This document shows positions 32,347 to 43,000 of a stretch of DNA of 64,000 nucleotides, one piece after another; positions within the stretch are counted from its first letter, which is position 1; each line of letters starts with the position of its first letter. The notes under the pieces are model-generated. The model was not told the origin of the DNA. It ran no database searches and worked only from the letters and a program-made list of their open reading frames with translations. The DNA comes from a virus: positions 1-64,000 of IMG/VR virus record IMGVR_UViG_3300020477_001468, one strand, 5' to 3'. Made by a program: the position numbers and the translations under genes.

Positions 32347-33088
32347 GATAAAATTCTCTATGAAATTGATGTATTCTATTGAATAAAGGAGTTTTCACCT
32401 CCCGCAAAATAATATCCTCTTCTTTTACTCTCTCAACAATTCTATCATACACGTGTATAAAGTTATAGATGCAATCTTTGCCTTTAATATAATCCCATTT
32501 AATATCTGGTCTATACCATGGGTCATCTTTATCATTGACACCTAACATTAAACCTAAAGGAAATTGATCCCATTCTTGTATGTCCAGTGGATGGTATAAA
32601 GGCTTCCATCTTTCGGTCATCTTATTCTGTCGGAACCACAACCAATTATCCCACCATTCCCGCATAAAAGACAACGTTTTTTTATTGTTCCTATAAAGAA
32701 AAAATCCTCCATGAGGATGAGATTGAGTTACACCCTTCCACCAAATTTTAGCTGCTGCATATGGTCTAATTTTTGTGAAAACAATATCATTATCTTCAAT
32801 AAGAGAAAAGATAGTTTTTATTGCAGCTGATTGACAAAGCATATCAGCATCAATATAACAAGTTATCTCATAAGGTGTTTGAGGTAAAGCCCATAATTTA
32901 GCACGTTTGGAAGGAGGAGCACCACTTACTACATTATCAAAAACATGATTACCAGCATCATTTTTCCATTCATCAATAGTAAAAAGAGTTATCGGTATAT
33001 TAGAATATTCTTTTATACTATCTGCTAACATTTGGGCAGATGTTAGATAAGGCTTATAAACGCTGGCAACTAATAAGATGCCGTTCAT
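32306..33088 (-). CDS. nucleotide-diphospho-sugar transferase-like protein
   Basis: 260 aa from the ATG at 33088, which overlaps the upstream stop as ATGA. An ATG at 33184 would add 32 residues overlapping the Lys-rich tail of the upstream gene and is unlikely. The start ILLVASVYKPYLTSAQMLADSI, a KLWALPQTPY segment, CYIDADMLC (DxD) and HPHGGFFLY fit GT-A enzymes. The end overlaps the oxygenase gene by 41 bases. Confidence 0.6.
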   Translation of the reverse strand: MNGILLVASVYKPYLTSAQMLADSIKEYSNIPITLFTIDEWKNDAGNHVFDNVVSGAPPSKRAKLWALPQTPYEITCYIDADMLCQSAAIKTIFSLIEDNDIVFTKIRPYAAAKIWWKGVTQSHPHGGFFLYRNNKKTLSFMREWWDNWLWFRQNKMTERWKPLYHPLDIQEWDQFPLGLMLGVNDKDDPWYRPDIKWDYIKGKDCIYNFIHVYDRIVERVKEEDIILREVKTPLFNRIHQFHREFYHDEDSCYSTNNIK

Positions 33089-33663
33089 TTTCCTTTTGTT
33101 GTTTTCGCCTTTTTTGTAGTCGCTTTTGCTGGAGCAGACTTTGCTGGAGCAGATTTTGCTTCCATCATAATCATTGCTACACATGCTGAAATTTCAACAG
33201 CACTAGTAGATTTTCTTATTCGAGATCTCAAATCTTTATTATCTGAATTCTTTACTTCTTCTATTTCAAATGCTTCAAGTTTAATAGTAAATAATTCTTT
33301 TAACTTAGCAGCTTTTCTATCTTCATCAGTCAGTTGTGCAGGAGTAGCATTTTCTAAATTCTCTACTCTACTATCCACAGCTTTTACATTGTCTAAATTA
33401 CTATCAACACTATCCAATCTTTTATGTAATTCTTCTATATGTGGATGCATGTTTTTAGCTTTTTCAAGATCCATTGCTTGTTTACGTTCTGTAAATTGGT
33501 CTATAGCTTCTGGTCCACCTAATTTATCAATAGTATCTTGCCACTCCTCATGTCCTTCGGTAATAACATTGTTAAGTGTTTGATTAAATTCATTTTTGGC
33601 GCAATAAGTCATGCTAGTTTTGGTATCATCATTCCATATTGCTTCAATCAATTGTATTGGCAT
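33085..33663 (-). CDS. coiled-coil protein with Lys/Ala-rich tail
   Basis: 192 aa. A helical, charged middle (about 60-110) has a heptad-like pattern (HIEELHKRLDSVDSNLDNV). The last 25 residues repeat SAPAK and end in alternating Lys/Thr, like a histone H1 tail. It has an AGGAGA ribosome binding site and sits directly after the fibre genes, so a virion or fibre-assembly role is possible. No family recognised. Confidence 0.6.
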   Translation of the reverse strand: MPIQLIEAIWNDDTKTSMTYCAKNEFNQTLNNVITEGHEEWQDTIDKLGGPEAIDQFTERKQAMDLEKAKNMHPHIEELHKRLDSVDSNLDNVKAVDSRVENLENATPAQLTDEDRKAAKLKELFTIKLEAFEIEEVKNSDNKDLRSRIRKSTSAVEISACVAMIMMEAKSAPAKSAPAKATTKKAKTTKGK

Positions 33664-33677
33664 AATTTCTCCTAGGA

Positions 33678-34883
33678 TTATCCTGTTCTTTTATAGAGGT
33701 TGTAAGTTGTTGCTGTTAGACTACTTTGTACAGTTGCTCCTGTATAAGCTCCTGAGTAGTTGCCTGTGTAATTACCTGTGTAGTTACCTGAATAGTTACC
33801 TTGATGTGATCCTCCATAATACCTCGCATATGTTCCTGTATACGTTCCTGTATAAGTCCCTGTATATGTTCCTGTGTAATCTACATTAGAAACATCAGCA
33901 AGATTATTAACAAAGGCCCCAGCTGTAACCCATGTACCAGAACCTGGAGCAGAGGTACCTATTTGATAATCACCAATAGTTTTATTACTATTAGTTGACT
34001 GAGAAGTTAATAAAAAGTTTCGCCATTCATCTACCAGTGTCATAATTTCAGCCACTGTCATTTGTTGAACACCATCACCACCTGATCGTACTTTAAGTGG
34101 TTCTATGGCTTTACAGAATTGTAAATTACCAGATCCGCCTGAAGCATTAACAGCAATAGTGAAGTTATTATCATCGACTTTTGTTACTACATAGTATGCA
34201 TTAGCTGAAACAGTAGCAGAGGCTTGTACTACAGCTATATAATCACCTGTTTCCAACCCATGAGAATTATGAGCTATATTTGTTGGATTAGCAGCAGAAA
34301 ATGTACCATACATTAAACCATTTAATGCTTGATTGGCTCCTGTTACACCTGTTTTTCTTCTTAAATTATATTGAACTGCTCCATCTGTACCTGATGCTCT
34401 ATAATTATCCGTTGCTGTTGAACCAATAGTTGACCAAGTATGACTATCAGGTGCCGCAGTACCTAAATGATAACCACCAATAGGATATAAAGTACCAGCC
34501 CATGCATTTGCTAGTCTTAAAAGAATATGATCTTTCATTTCAGCAGATGTTAATGTTTGTAATTTATTTCCTGAAGCAATATATCGAAATGGGTAGACCG
34601 TACTACCTAAACCTTCTGTTGATGTATCTTGACTAAATTTATAATAAGTAGTCGTTATTGCAGAATCAGTTGGATGAGCACCAACATCATCATCTCTTAC
34701 TGTATCAGTGAATGTATAATCACCTGAATCGCCACCAGCTAAATTAAGATTAGCTCTTAAAGAAGTTGTTTGAACAGTAGCAAATTTATATAAAACAAGT
34801 GGTACAATACATGCATCAATTTCAGCATCTGACATTTCTCGTAAGTCAGATGTATTATATAATTTTAATGGGGTACCTGCCAT
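33678..34883 (-). CDS. probable tail fibre / virion protein with GTYT repeats
   Basis: 401 aa. It has two copies of a domain opening with a DxMVDEWRNFLLTS-like or EMKDHILLRLANAW helix and followed by an IGxYxxGTxAPxxxTW segment. Between residues about 335 and 385 it has tandem four-residue repeats of the type GTYT/GNYT/GNYS. Repeated short Tyr-Gly units of this kind occur in marine T4-like phage fibre proteins. It adjoins the larger fibre gene (1-base spacing). Receptor binding is inferred. Confidence 0.6.
   Translation of the reverse strand: MAGTPLKLYNTSDLREMSDAEIDACIVPLVLYKFATVQTTSLRANLNLAGGDSGDYTFTDTVRDDDVGAHPTDSAITTTYYKFSQDTSTEGLGSTVYPFRYIASGNKLQTLTSAEMKDHILLRLANAWAGTLYPIGGYHLGTAAPDSHTWSTIGSTATDNYRASGTDGAVQYNLRRKTGVTGANQALNGLMYGTFSAANPTNIAHNSHGLETGDYIAVVQASATVSANAYYVVTKVDDNNFTIAVNASGGSGNLQFCKAIEPLKVRSGGDGVQQMTVAEIMTLVDEWRNFLLTSQSTNSNKTIGDYQIGTSAPGSGTWVTAGAFVNNLADVSNVDYTGTYTGTYTGTYTGTYARYYGGSHQGNYSGNYTGNYTGNYSGAYTGATVQSSLTATTYNLYKRTG
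33739..33881. repeat. 12-base tandem repeats coding for GTYT/GNYT units
   Basis: Within the 401-aa protein gene, about a dozen near-identical 12-base units (plus strand variants of CCTGTATAAGTT) run through this stretch, in two blocks divided by a short non-repeat part. The units vary at third positions and at Thr/Asn/Ser codons, so protein sequence is conserved more than DNA. Confidence 0.7.
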
Positions 34884-34884
34884 A

Positions 34885-36843
34885 TTATGGTCCTAAGCGT
34901 GTTCCAGATGAATTATAGACACCAAAATCGACATAAGATAAATCGCCATCAGCATCAGATTTTAAGAGCTTATCTGCTCCTGCACCAGTAGTTACTTTTA
35001 ATGTTGGTGTTGTAAGAAGACCTACTAATGTTACATTATCAGATGTATCCATTGTAATTGTTGAACCACCATCACTAGCTCTAATAACATTACCACCTAC
35101 TGTAATATCATTACCTATTGTAACATTATCAGATGTGTCTAATGTAATAGTAGAACCGCCATCAGATGCCTTAATAATATTACCATCTATTTCTAATGTA
35201 CCACCAATTGTTACATTATCTGATGTGTCCATAGTAATCGTAGAACCACCATCACTGGCTTTAATAATATTACCACCAACTGTTACATTACCAGCAATTG
35301 TTACATTATCACTTGTATCCATAGTGATTGTTGAACCACCGTCACTAGCTTTAATAATATTACCATCTACTTCTAATGTACCACCAACAGTTAAATCATT
35401 ACCTACTGTTACATTATCACTTGTATCCATTACAATTGTTGCGCCACCATCAGAAGCAAGAATTCTATTGTTACCAACTTTTACATCACCACTTAAATAA
35501 ACATTACCTGCTACATCTAATGGATCTGTAAAATTCCAACTATCATCAGCATCATCCCAAGTTAACTTGTGAACAGTTGTACCAGGAACAATTATACCAG
35601 CATCATCAACACCAGCATCTGTTTGTGGTCCTGCAAAATCTAATGTTCCTGCAGATTCACCTGACATATCTACTGGAATACTAAATGTTGTTGATGATAT
35701 TACAGTTGCTGTATAAATTGCTTCTGCTGGAATATTTGTAGCATCATCGGTTCTAAGAACGACAATCTTATTAGTAGAACTTAAACCATGAGCTGTTGTT
35801 GAGCCATTTTTCTTTGAAGTAATTACAGTTGGATTAGCAGCTGTAAAAGAACTATTTGAAAATACATCACTACCAGCACCTAAAACTAATGTTTTATCTT
35901 TTGAAACTTGTGTTGAAGTATCAATAAATGTTCTTGTACCTTGAACAACTAAATTACCAGTAATAATTGTATTATTAGAATCAATTGTAGTTGTTGGTGT
36001 CTTTAAAGTAATAAAAGAAGTAGTCTGTGCATTTACATATGCACCAGTTGCTTTTACATTACCTGTTGCTAATAACTGATTACCTAAAGTTACTGTGCCT
36101 GAAACATTAGCAGTACCTGATACTTGTAATTTTGCATCTCCTGCTGTTGCTCCTGTACCTATAGCAACGTTACCACCAATAGAAATATTTAATCGTTCTG
36201 TTGAAGCAGTAGAAGAATTACCAGTGAACATCCTAATTACATCTTCATCTGCAGAATTTTCTAAGGTGATCTTTGTATCACCATCCTGGTCCTGAGACCC
36301 TACTGCCAAAGATTCAAAATTTGTTCCGGTATTACCTTCAAATCGGCTTAACGTTGAATTATAACGAATTGATCCTGTTTCACCAGCTCTTTGAGCTGTT
36401 GTACCCGCAGGGATTTGAAGTGAACCTGTTGTTGTATCACCTACAACACCATTTACATATAAGGCACCAAATCTCTTTGTTGCTGAACCTAAAGTTGCTG
36501 AGGTAACATCAGCTGTTGGTACAATACTTGAAGATAAGGTACCATTGATTGTTACTATATCAGCAGATGCACTACCTATGGTAGTATTACCATTGACGGT
36601 TGCATCTTTTGAAATTACCGTGTTCCCTTGAACATTGAGATTGTCACCAACGTAAACTGTCTTCTTAATAGCAGCACCACCGGATGTAATAATCGACCCA
36701 GTTGTATTCGACGTAGAATCAACAGTGGTATTAGCGACCTTTAGTGATTCTTTACCGCCAATGGCTTGTGTATACGTCAACAGTGTATTGGTACGGGTTC
36801 TCCAAGTATCAAAGGTATCACTTAGTGCTACGTTCGCTGACAT
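34885..36843 (-). CDS. tail fibre-type protein with 30-residue repeats
   Basis: 652 aa. The N-terminal region (1-60) begins SANVALSDTFDTWRTRTNTLL, a start common in marine T4-like phage fibre proteins, followed by many VxGNxxxxGDATV-type beta-repeats. The C-terminal third contains at least five copies of a 30-residue unit centred on ASDGGSTITMDTSDNVTI, predicted to form a beta-helix or triple-stranded shaft. No chaperone or peptidase end domain is seen. Virion adhesion is the likely role. Confidence 0.7.
   Translation of the reverse strand: MSANVALSDTFDTWRTRTNTLLTYTQAIGGKESLKVANTTVDSTSNTTGSIITSGGAAIKKTVYVGDNLNVQGNTVISKDATVNGNTTIGSASADIVTINGTLSSSIVPTADVTSATLGSATKRFGALYVNGVVGDTTTGSLQIPAGTTAQRAGETGSIRYNSTLSRFEGNTGTNFESLAVGSQDQDGDTKITLENSADEDVIRMFTGNSSTASTERLNISIGGNVAIGTGATAGDAKLQVSGTANVSGTVTLGNQLLATGNVKATGAYVNAQTTSFITLKTPTTTIDSNNTIITGNLVVQGTRTFIDTSTQVSKDKTLVLGAGSDVFSNSSFTAANPTVITSKKNGSTTAHGLSSTNKIVVLRTDDATNIPAEAIYTATVISSTTFSIPVDMSGESAGTLDFAGPQTDAGVDDAGIIVPGTTVHKLTWDDADDSWNFTDPLDVAGNVYLSGDVKVGNNRILASDGGATIVMDTSDNVTVGNDLTVGGTLEVDGNIIKASDGGSTITMDTSDNVTIAGNVTVGGNIIKASDGGSTITMDTSDNVTIGGTLEIDGNIIKASDGGSTITLDTSDNVTIGNDITVGGNVIRASDGGSTITMDTSDNVTLVGLLTTPTLKVTTGAGADKLLKSDADGDLSYVDFGVYNSSGTRLGP
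35020..35490. repeat. 90-base tandem repeats in the fibre gene
   Basis: A marker ACATTATC occurs at 35033, 35123, 35213, 35303 and 35411, giving spacings of 90, 90, 90 and 108 bases. Each unit codes for about 30 residues with the core SDGGSTITMDTSDNVTI. The 108-base unit has six extra residues. These are coding repeats, not CRISPR. Confidence 0.8.
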
Positions 36844-37054
36844 CTAATTGCTCCAATAATAATTGTTTTATAAAAGTTATGTCGTTTTGCAAAGAATTTA
36901 CTTTAGCTTTTAGCTGTAAGTAATCTTTATCTTTCTCTTGAAGTTGTTTCTTTTGTTCTCTATATTTATGCAGAGCACTTAAATCCGTCGCTAAAAGCGC
37001 TTTTGAATTTATGTCTCTTACAAATCTCGTATCTTCTGTTTGTACTTTACTCAT
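36818..37054 (-). CDS. small coiled-coil protein
   Basis: 78 aa. Almost wholly helical: an N-terminal VRDINSKALLATD segment, then a Lys/Gln/Glu-rich heptad region (LQLKAKVNSLQNDITFIKQLL). It overlaps the genes on both sides (8 and 26 bases) within the fibre/baseplate operon, a place where marine T4-like phages have a similar small protein. It may be a fibre or baseplate assembly factor. Confidence 0.6.
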   Translation of the reverse strand: MSKVQTEDTRFVRDINSKALLATDLSALHKYREQKKQLQEKDKDYLQLKAKVNSLQNDITFIKQLLLEQLDVSERSTK

Positions 37055-40000
37055 CTAAAGCTATAGCTCTAAGGTCACGAATACGAGGCGGATCACAATT
37101 ATCCGTAGATAACATTCCAACCTTTATTATAAACGACTTGAATCTATCGTATGTTATACCATCAGTAGTATAATTAACAACATCATTTAATGTTTTAAAT
37201 ATATATTCTTTTACATCGTTTGTATTTAAAGAATATAATGATGAGGATGTTTCTTGAGTCAATAAAAAGAAGTTTTTATCATCTAAGGTTTCTGCATCAT
37301 CACCACTAATTACTTTTGCATAAACATATATTTCTGATGTTCTAGGTTTATAAGCATTTAAAATGACTTTTATGTCAGATGCATCAAATCCATCTTCTAA
37401 TGTTACTTTTCTTGTAAGATACTTTGCATTTAAATTTCCACCTTCATTACCTGTTTCACCAATACATACTATAGCTCCACTCGTACCATTGGCTACAGAA
37501 GAATTGGCTACGCTAACAGTTGGTGTTGAAATATAACCTGATCCTGCTGATGTAACTGTAACGCCTGTTATGACACCAGAACTATTATTTTGTACAGTAA
37601 TTGTTGCAACATTAGATGTACCACCACCTGACACAATAGCAGTTGTTAAAGTGTTATAATTTTGTCCGCCATCTGTAATATAAAAATCAGAATTACTTAA
37701 TCCACCATTATCAATATCATTTTCTACTGTAATAACATTCATTCTATCAATATCAATATATGGTGACACTTTTGAATCAGTCGATGCGATACTTGCTTTT
37801 ACATACATTTCACTTGCAGTCGCAGCTTGAAACATCAAACGCGAACTTAAATATGTTGTTTGATCTAAATCTATATTAGAATATGTTGCCGTTGTTGCAC
37901 CAGCAGTATTAGTACCTCTATAACTAAATGTTTGTGTTGTATTTGAAAATTCTAAATGCGAAGAATTTATTTTTATTACATCTGCATGTACATTAGCTGT
38001 ATTTCCAGATAATGGTGTTGCATTAGAACTTAATACAGCCGTTCCAGTTGAACCTGTTGTAAAATCACATCTATTAACTCTAAATGTTATACTTCGTTCA
38101 GGATCAGGTATTGGAACAGTTTGATTCTGAGCTTCATACAATACACCAACATTTGGTTGTGTTGCAATACGTCTTGATGTACCTGTTGAAAGTTCACCAT
38201 TTTTAGCAGTGTAAATTTGATATTCACTACTATTAGTTACAAATGTTAAGGCATATTCATCTGGTGGTAGATAAACTGGTGAATCAAAAGTAAAAGTTGT
38301 TATATGTGACGTATTAGATGTACTTGGCACATTAGCAGACTGTGCATTAACTTCTTCTGGTCGTAATGTTTTTTCTCCAAACGGCACAATTAAATTTGTA
38401 CTTGGTAAATTATTTCTAATTGGTCTTACCTGAAGTGTAATTGGTGCCTGTACCGTTGATGTATTAGCAGTTGCTTTTTGCCTGAAAAACACATCAACAG
38501 AATTTACAAAAACACCTTGAGGATTCTGAGCTTTATCCACAAAAAATGTTTGAGAGAAAGGATTCATATAATTAGAAGTTTTTGAATCTCTTCTTGATTG
38601 GTCAAAATTAACTTTTTCAGACTTTAATTCATCTCTTCTTGATATTGGTAATCTTGTTCCTATAATATTAGCCTCGCCTGTAGCTAATGTTCCTTGAACT
38701 GGATATCTAACTTCTGCAACAGTTGTTGCTGATGATAATGTATGTGTTGATACATCCATAAGTCTAACTAATCTTTCTCCAGATCTAAATGTACCAGCAG
38801 GTATTGTAATACTACCTGCAGTTTCTCCAGCAAGATTAGTATTTGCTCGGGTTGTATTGGTTGGAGTTGTTCTACTTGAAATGGTAGCTGTAATACCACT
38901 TGTTGCACCTATAAGAGTACCCGTACTAAAAGATGATGCTTCTGCTCCAGAAGTCGATAATGTTCTAATATGCATCGTAGCTGTATTACTCGAAGTAGTT
39001 TTACTTACTAATAAGACAACTCCAGTATTTGCTCCTTGAGTAACAGTTTCACCTTTTACAAAATGTGTCTCTGTATTAGCAATAGCTGTAACAGTTAGTA
39101 CAGAAGCAGGTGTTGTATTAGCTGCTGTACCATCAAAATACAAATATACATTTTGACTTGGCTTCATTCCTGTTGCAACATAATTTATTGTTTGAGCTCG
39201 AGTAAATGGAATAATCGATACATCAACAATCTTATTACCTACAGTTCTTTTAATAGCTTCTGGCATGTTGCTTGTTTTAATACCAGTTCTAGTAAAAACC
39301 TGAGAAGATAGTTTAGCTCGTTTTCTGTTTTCAGATGTGTTTCCTAAATCTTTTATACTTAAAGATGGGTCTGTATTAATCTGTTCACCAGACCAAATTT
39401 TTGACCAGTCAGCCCATTGACTACCATGACCATTCTCAGCATCACCAAATTGCCATGCATCATTTATACCTTCTAAGTTAACTAGCACATCAGCTCTAGT
39501 AACTGTATCAAACCATGTATCTGAACTTGGATCAAGTACAACATTTCCAATATGACTCACGAAATTAAATGGATTAACTTCAATATATGAATTACTAGAT
39601 AATGGTTGCTTTATCATAACATTACTTGTATATGGTAATGTCACAACATTGCCTGTTAAAGTCACACTAGAACTATTACTTGAATTGTAATAAAATCTGT
39701 AATTATCAGAATTAAAACTAGGTCTCAATTCTTGAGCATCAAAATCAATGGATGCTTTATAGTCAGGTGATGATACATCACCAACAGAATGTCCTTTAAA
39801 TCCATCTACTAAAATACCATTCTTAAATCTTGAACCTGTAGGATTAAATAAAGAATCTGTAATACCACTTCCTGTAACGTCTCTAGCAGCCGTTTCCTTC
39901 TCTAACAATGTTAATGATGTGTAATATTCAAGATTTTCTATTCTACGTTCCAATTTACCGATATCACGCATTGTAAAGCGTCTATTATCAATATATTTTG

Positions 40001-43000
40001 TTTGCACATCTGAAACATTAAAAGTATAAGCAGGAACTTGAAGAGTATACAATGTCATTGAATCTTCATCATCTGCTGGTGTAATAGGATCTAATGCTGG
40101 AGTACCTTTCTTAACAATAAATTCTCTATCTCTTGTTAAAGTAATTTTATCTGTTCTGCCAAGATAGTATCTAATATTTTGAGTAAAAGAACCATCTATA
40201 TCTGGAACACCACCATCAGCACTCACAGAAATTTCAAGTGCTAGGGTATTAGAACTAATATCATTCGTCGTATTAGCTCCAGATGCATTATTAGCATTTG
40301 CTCTCACTGGTCTAAAATCTAATACATCTCTTAATGGAAATTGTTCACCAGTGACAGGTGATGTATAAGAAGGAATTGTAGAGTAAGAAAACGTATTCTG
40401 TACTGTACCAGATGCATTTCTATTATATCCTGTTGAAGATGTTATATCCGAAGAATAAGAATCAACACTAAAAAATCCTGGATTAGTATCTGGATCAAAA
40501 TGATCCACAATAACTAAAATACGTCCTGTTGGAGCAGCAGCTCCTGGTTTTAAGATTATGGCACCATGATCATAAAGATTATCTCTTTGACCTGTATCTA
40601 AAGTATAATTTGCTGTTATATCTTTTGAAGTATTACTAATATCTGCTAATGATGGCCATTGTGCTGTATCTTGAGAATCAACAACTTTTACTAAATGAAA
40701 GATATCTGCAATCATTAAATTATCTTTAAGGCCAGAAGTTCTATTAGGTGTTTGTATAAAAACTTGACCTTTTGTTGTGACAGTTGTACCTGCTGTAATA
40801 GCTGTTGTATTACCTACAATTAAAGACTTTGATCTTGCACTTGAATTAGCAACTTGAACTGTTGATAAAATTTCAGTTGTAATTGCTCCTGATGTATTAC
40901 AGTGTATATCTACTGTATCACTACCTGCACCTTTAACTTCAATGTTTCTGTTTGTTCCTGTAGCAAAAGATAGTACCTGACCATTTGATATACTTTCACT
41001 AGTACCACCTCCATCAGTAACTCCAGAAGCACTTTTAACTGTTACAATAAAATTCTCTAATGATTCAGTAGCTGATAAGACTTTTGTTCCAGGCATAAAT
41101 GATCCACCAGTAGTAGTAGTTGTAAAACTGATACCACCAATACTATTTGAGGTTTTTTGATCAAATCGTTTATACTGATACGTTACACCATTGGGTAATG
41201 TACTAATAGGAGAATAGGGATATGGAAATAATAATAAATTTCTGTTCGTATCAGATACTATAGTATTACCATTTGGATCATTGTTGTATTTTGATAATTC
41301 ATCTACATCTGCAGACGTTGAGATATAAACATTTGTTGTTGTACTGCTGATATTGGCTGATTGATCCTCTTTACTGTGAGGAATAATCATTGAATCCATA
41401 TCAGATAATGTAAATGACAAAGTAAATGTTGAATTGGATCTAACATTTTGTGTTAAATCTGTATTTGCAGTTGCTGTATGTTCACCACCTATTACTTTAT
41501 AGTCAGCAATTGTAACAGTATCGCTTGAAGTGTTTGAGCCATAAGTTGTATTAACTACAAGTTTTGCTCCAACATATGCATTATTAGCTTGAGACGTTGT
41601 TGCAGGAGGTAGTTTTATATCAGTTTTTGATGTACCTTCTGCACCTGCTACTTCTCCAGTAAGTTTTTTGTCTACGCGAATATCGTATAAACTTGTTGCA
41701 TAAGTAGAATGAAAATGAGTTGTATTTGCTGTATCTGAATCTGTCTGCTCCCAATCTATTTGTCGTATTCTAGCAGTACCAATTTTTGTAGCATGATATA
41801 AGGTAGTTGCATTCGCAGAATTGATTTGAGCATTAACACTAGCAGTGGTAGTACAATGTAAGTCAACTAACTCATGTTTATGTGTTTCAAACAAGCCAGA
41901 AAGATTTTTAACATGTACTTTATTACCAAAACTAGATGCTAAACTGTAAGCAGAAATAGTCTCTGTTGTTCTTGCTTTATCTATATCTTTATAGGTTGTC
42001 GCAATAGTTTCAAATTCAAAACCTTTAACATAAGCCTTTCCTGGTTCCAGACCAGCAGATAACTTTGTAGCAGTTCCACCCACATGTTCGACTAATTGCA
42101 GACCAAATGGCCTCACAGTATAATCACCACTTTCATCAAATGTTCTTCTTGCTAAAGTTTTTTCTATCTCCCCATATAAGGGATATTTGACTTCTTTAGT
42201 TTTTTGACCATTCTCAACTCTTAATAGTTCTATAAAATTTTCATCTGCTACTTGTTCAACATCATCTGTTGCCGTCAGATCTTTAGCTGTTAGCGATAAT
42301 GTTACTTTTAATCTGTTTGCACCAGGTGCTGCATAGTTTGTTGTACCTGCAGCATTATCTAAAATATTAGCATCTCCTGTTGAATCTATAGTAGCTTCTG
42401 TAATAGTTAAACCAACTTTCTTTGTTGGTGTGGCACTATACTTTTCTAAACTAACTGATTCTTTAGGTGATCTGACGAAAAAACCATCAACAAAAAAAGC
42501 ACCTTCTGATATACTAGCTATACTTCCACCAGCCTGTGCTCCACTTACACCCGATGCTCCAGTTGAACTAACAGAATTTGCACTAACAGAAGAAGATTCT
42601 ATAGTTGTAACTGTTTCACCATCAGAGAAATTATTGGCACCTAACAAATTAAACATCAACGTTGGTTGTTCTGTTGCTGTTGCTTCTTCAACTTTAATAA
42701 CTTTACCTTGAGCTTTTGAAGTGCTACCTATAATCAGCTTATCAGCAAAATTCGCAAGGTTAATTGCTGCTCCGGAGAAATTAACTTCTAATTTCAATGA
42801 TTTGACTTGTGTATCTAAAGTTAGATCACCACCATAAACTTTACTACCATTTTGAAACATATGCAAACCAGATCTTTCAAGCTGGTATTGTAGTAAAGTT
42901 TGTAGCTGTGTTAATTCTCTAGCTTGTACACCATATCCTGGTCTAAACAAGATACGATAGTAATCATTCGACGGTGCAGCATCATCATAATATGGTGATA

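Noticed and set aside
33089-33184. N-terminal extension of the 32306 glycosyltransferase-like gene
   Set aside because: The extra residues are Ser/Lys low complexity read from another frame of the upstream Lys/Ala-rich tail, and the ATGA overlap at 33085-33088 marks the better start.
35020-35490. Regular 90-base repeats as a CRISPR array
   Set aside because: The repeats are in frame, code for a fibre shaft motif and have no unique spacers or cas genes.
34900-36840. Long plus-strand ORFs (for example 35135-35500) opposite the fibre gene
   Set aside because: They are mirror frames of a highly repetitive gene, Pro/Val/Ser-rich with no family pattern or ribosome binding site.
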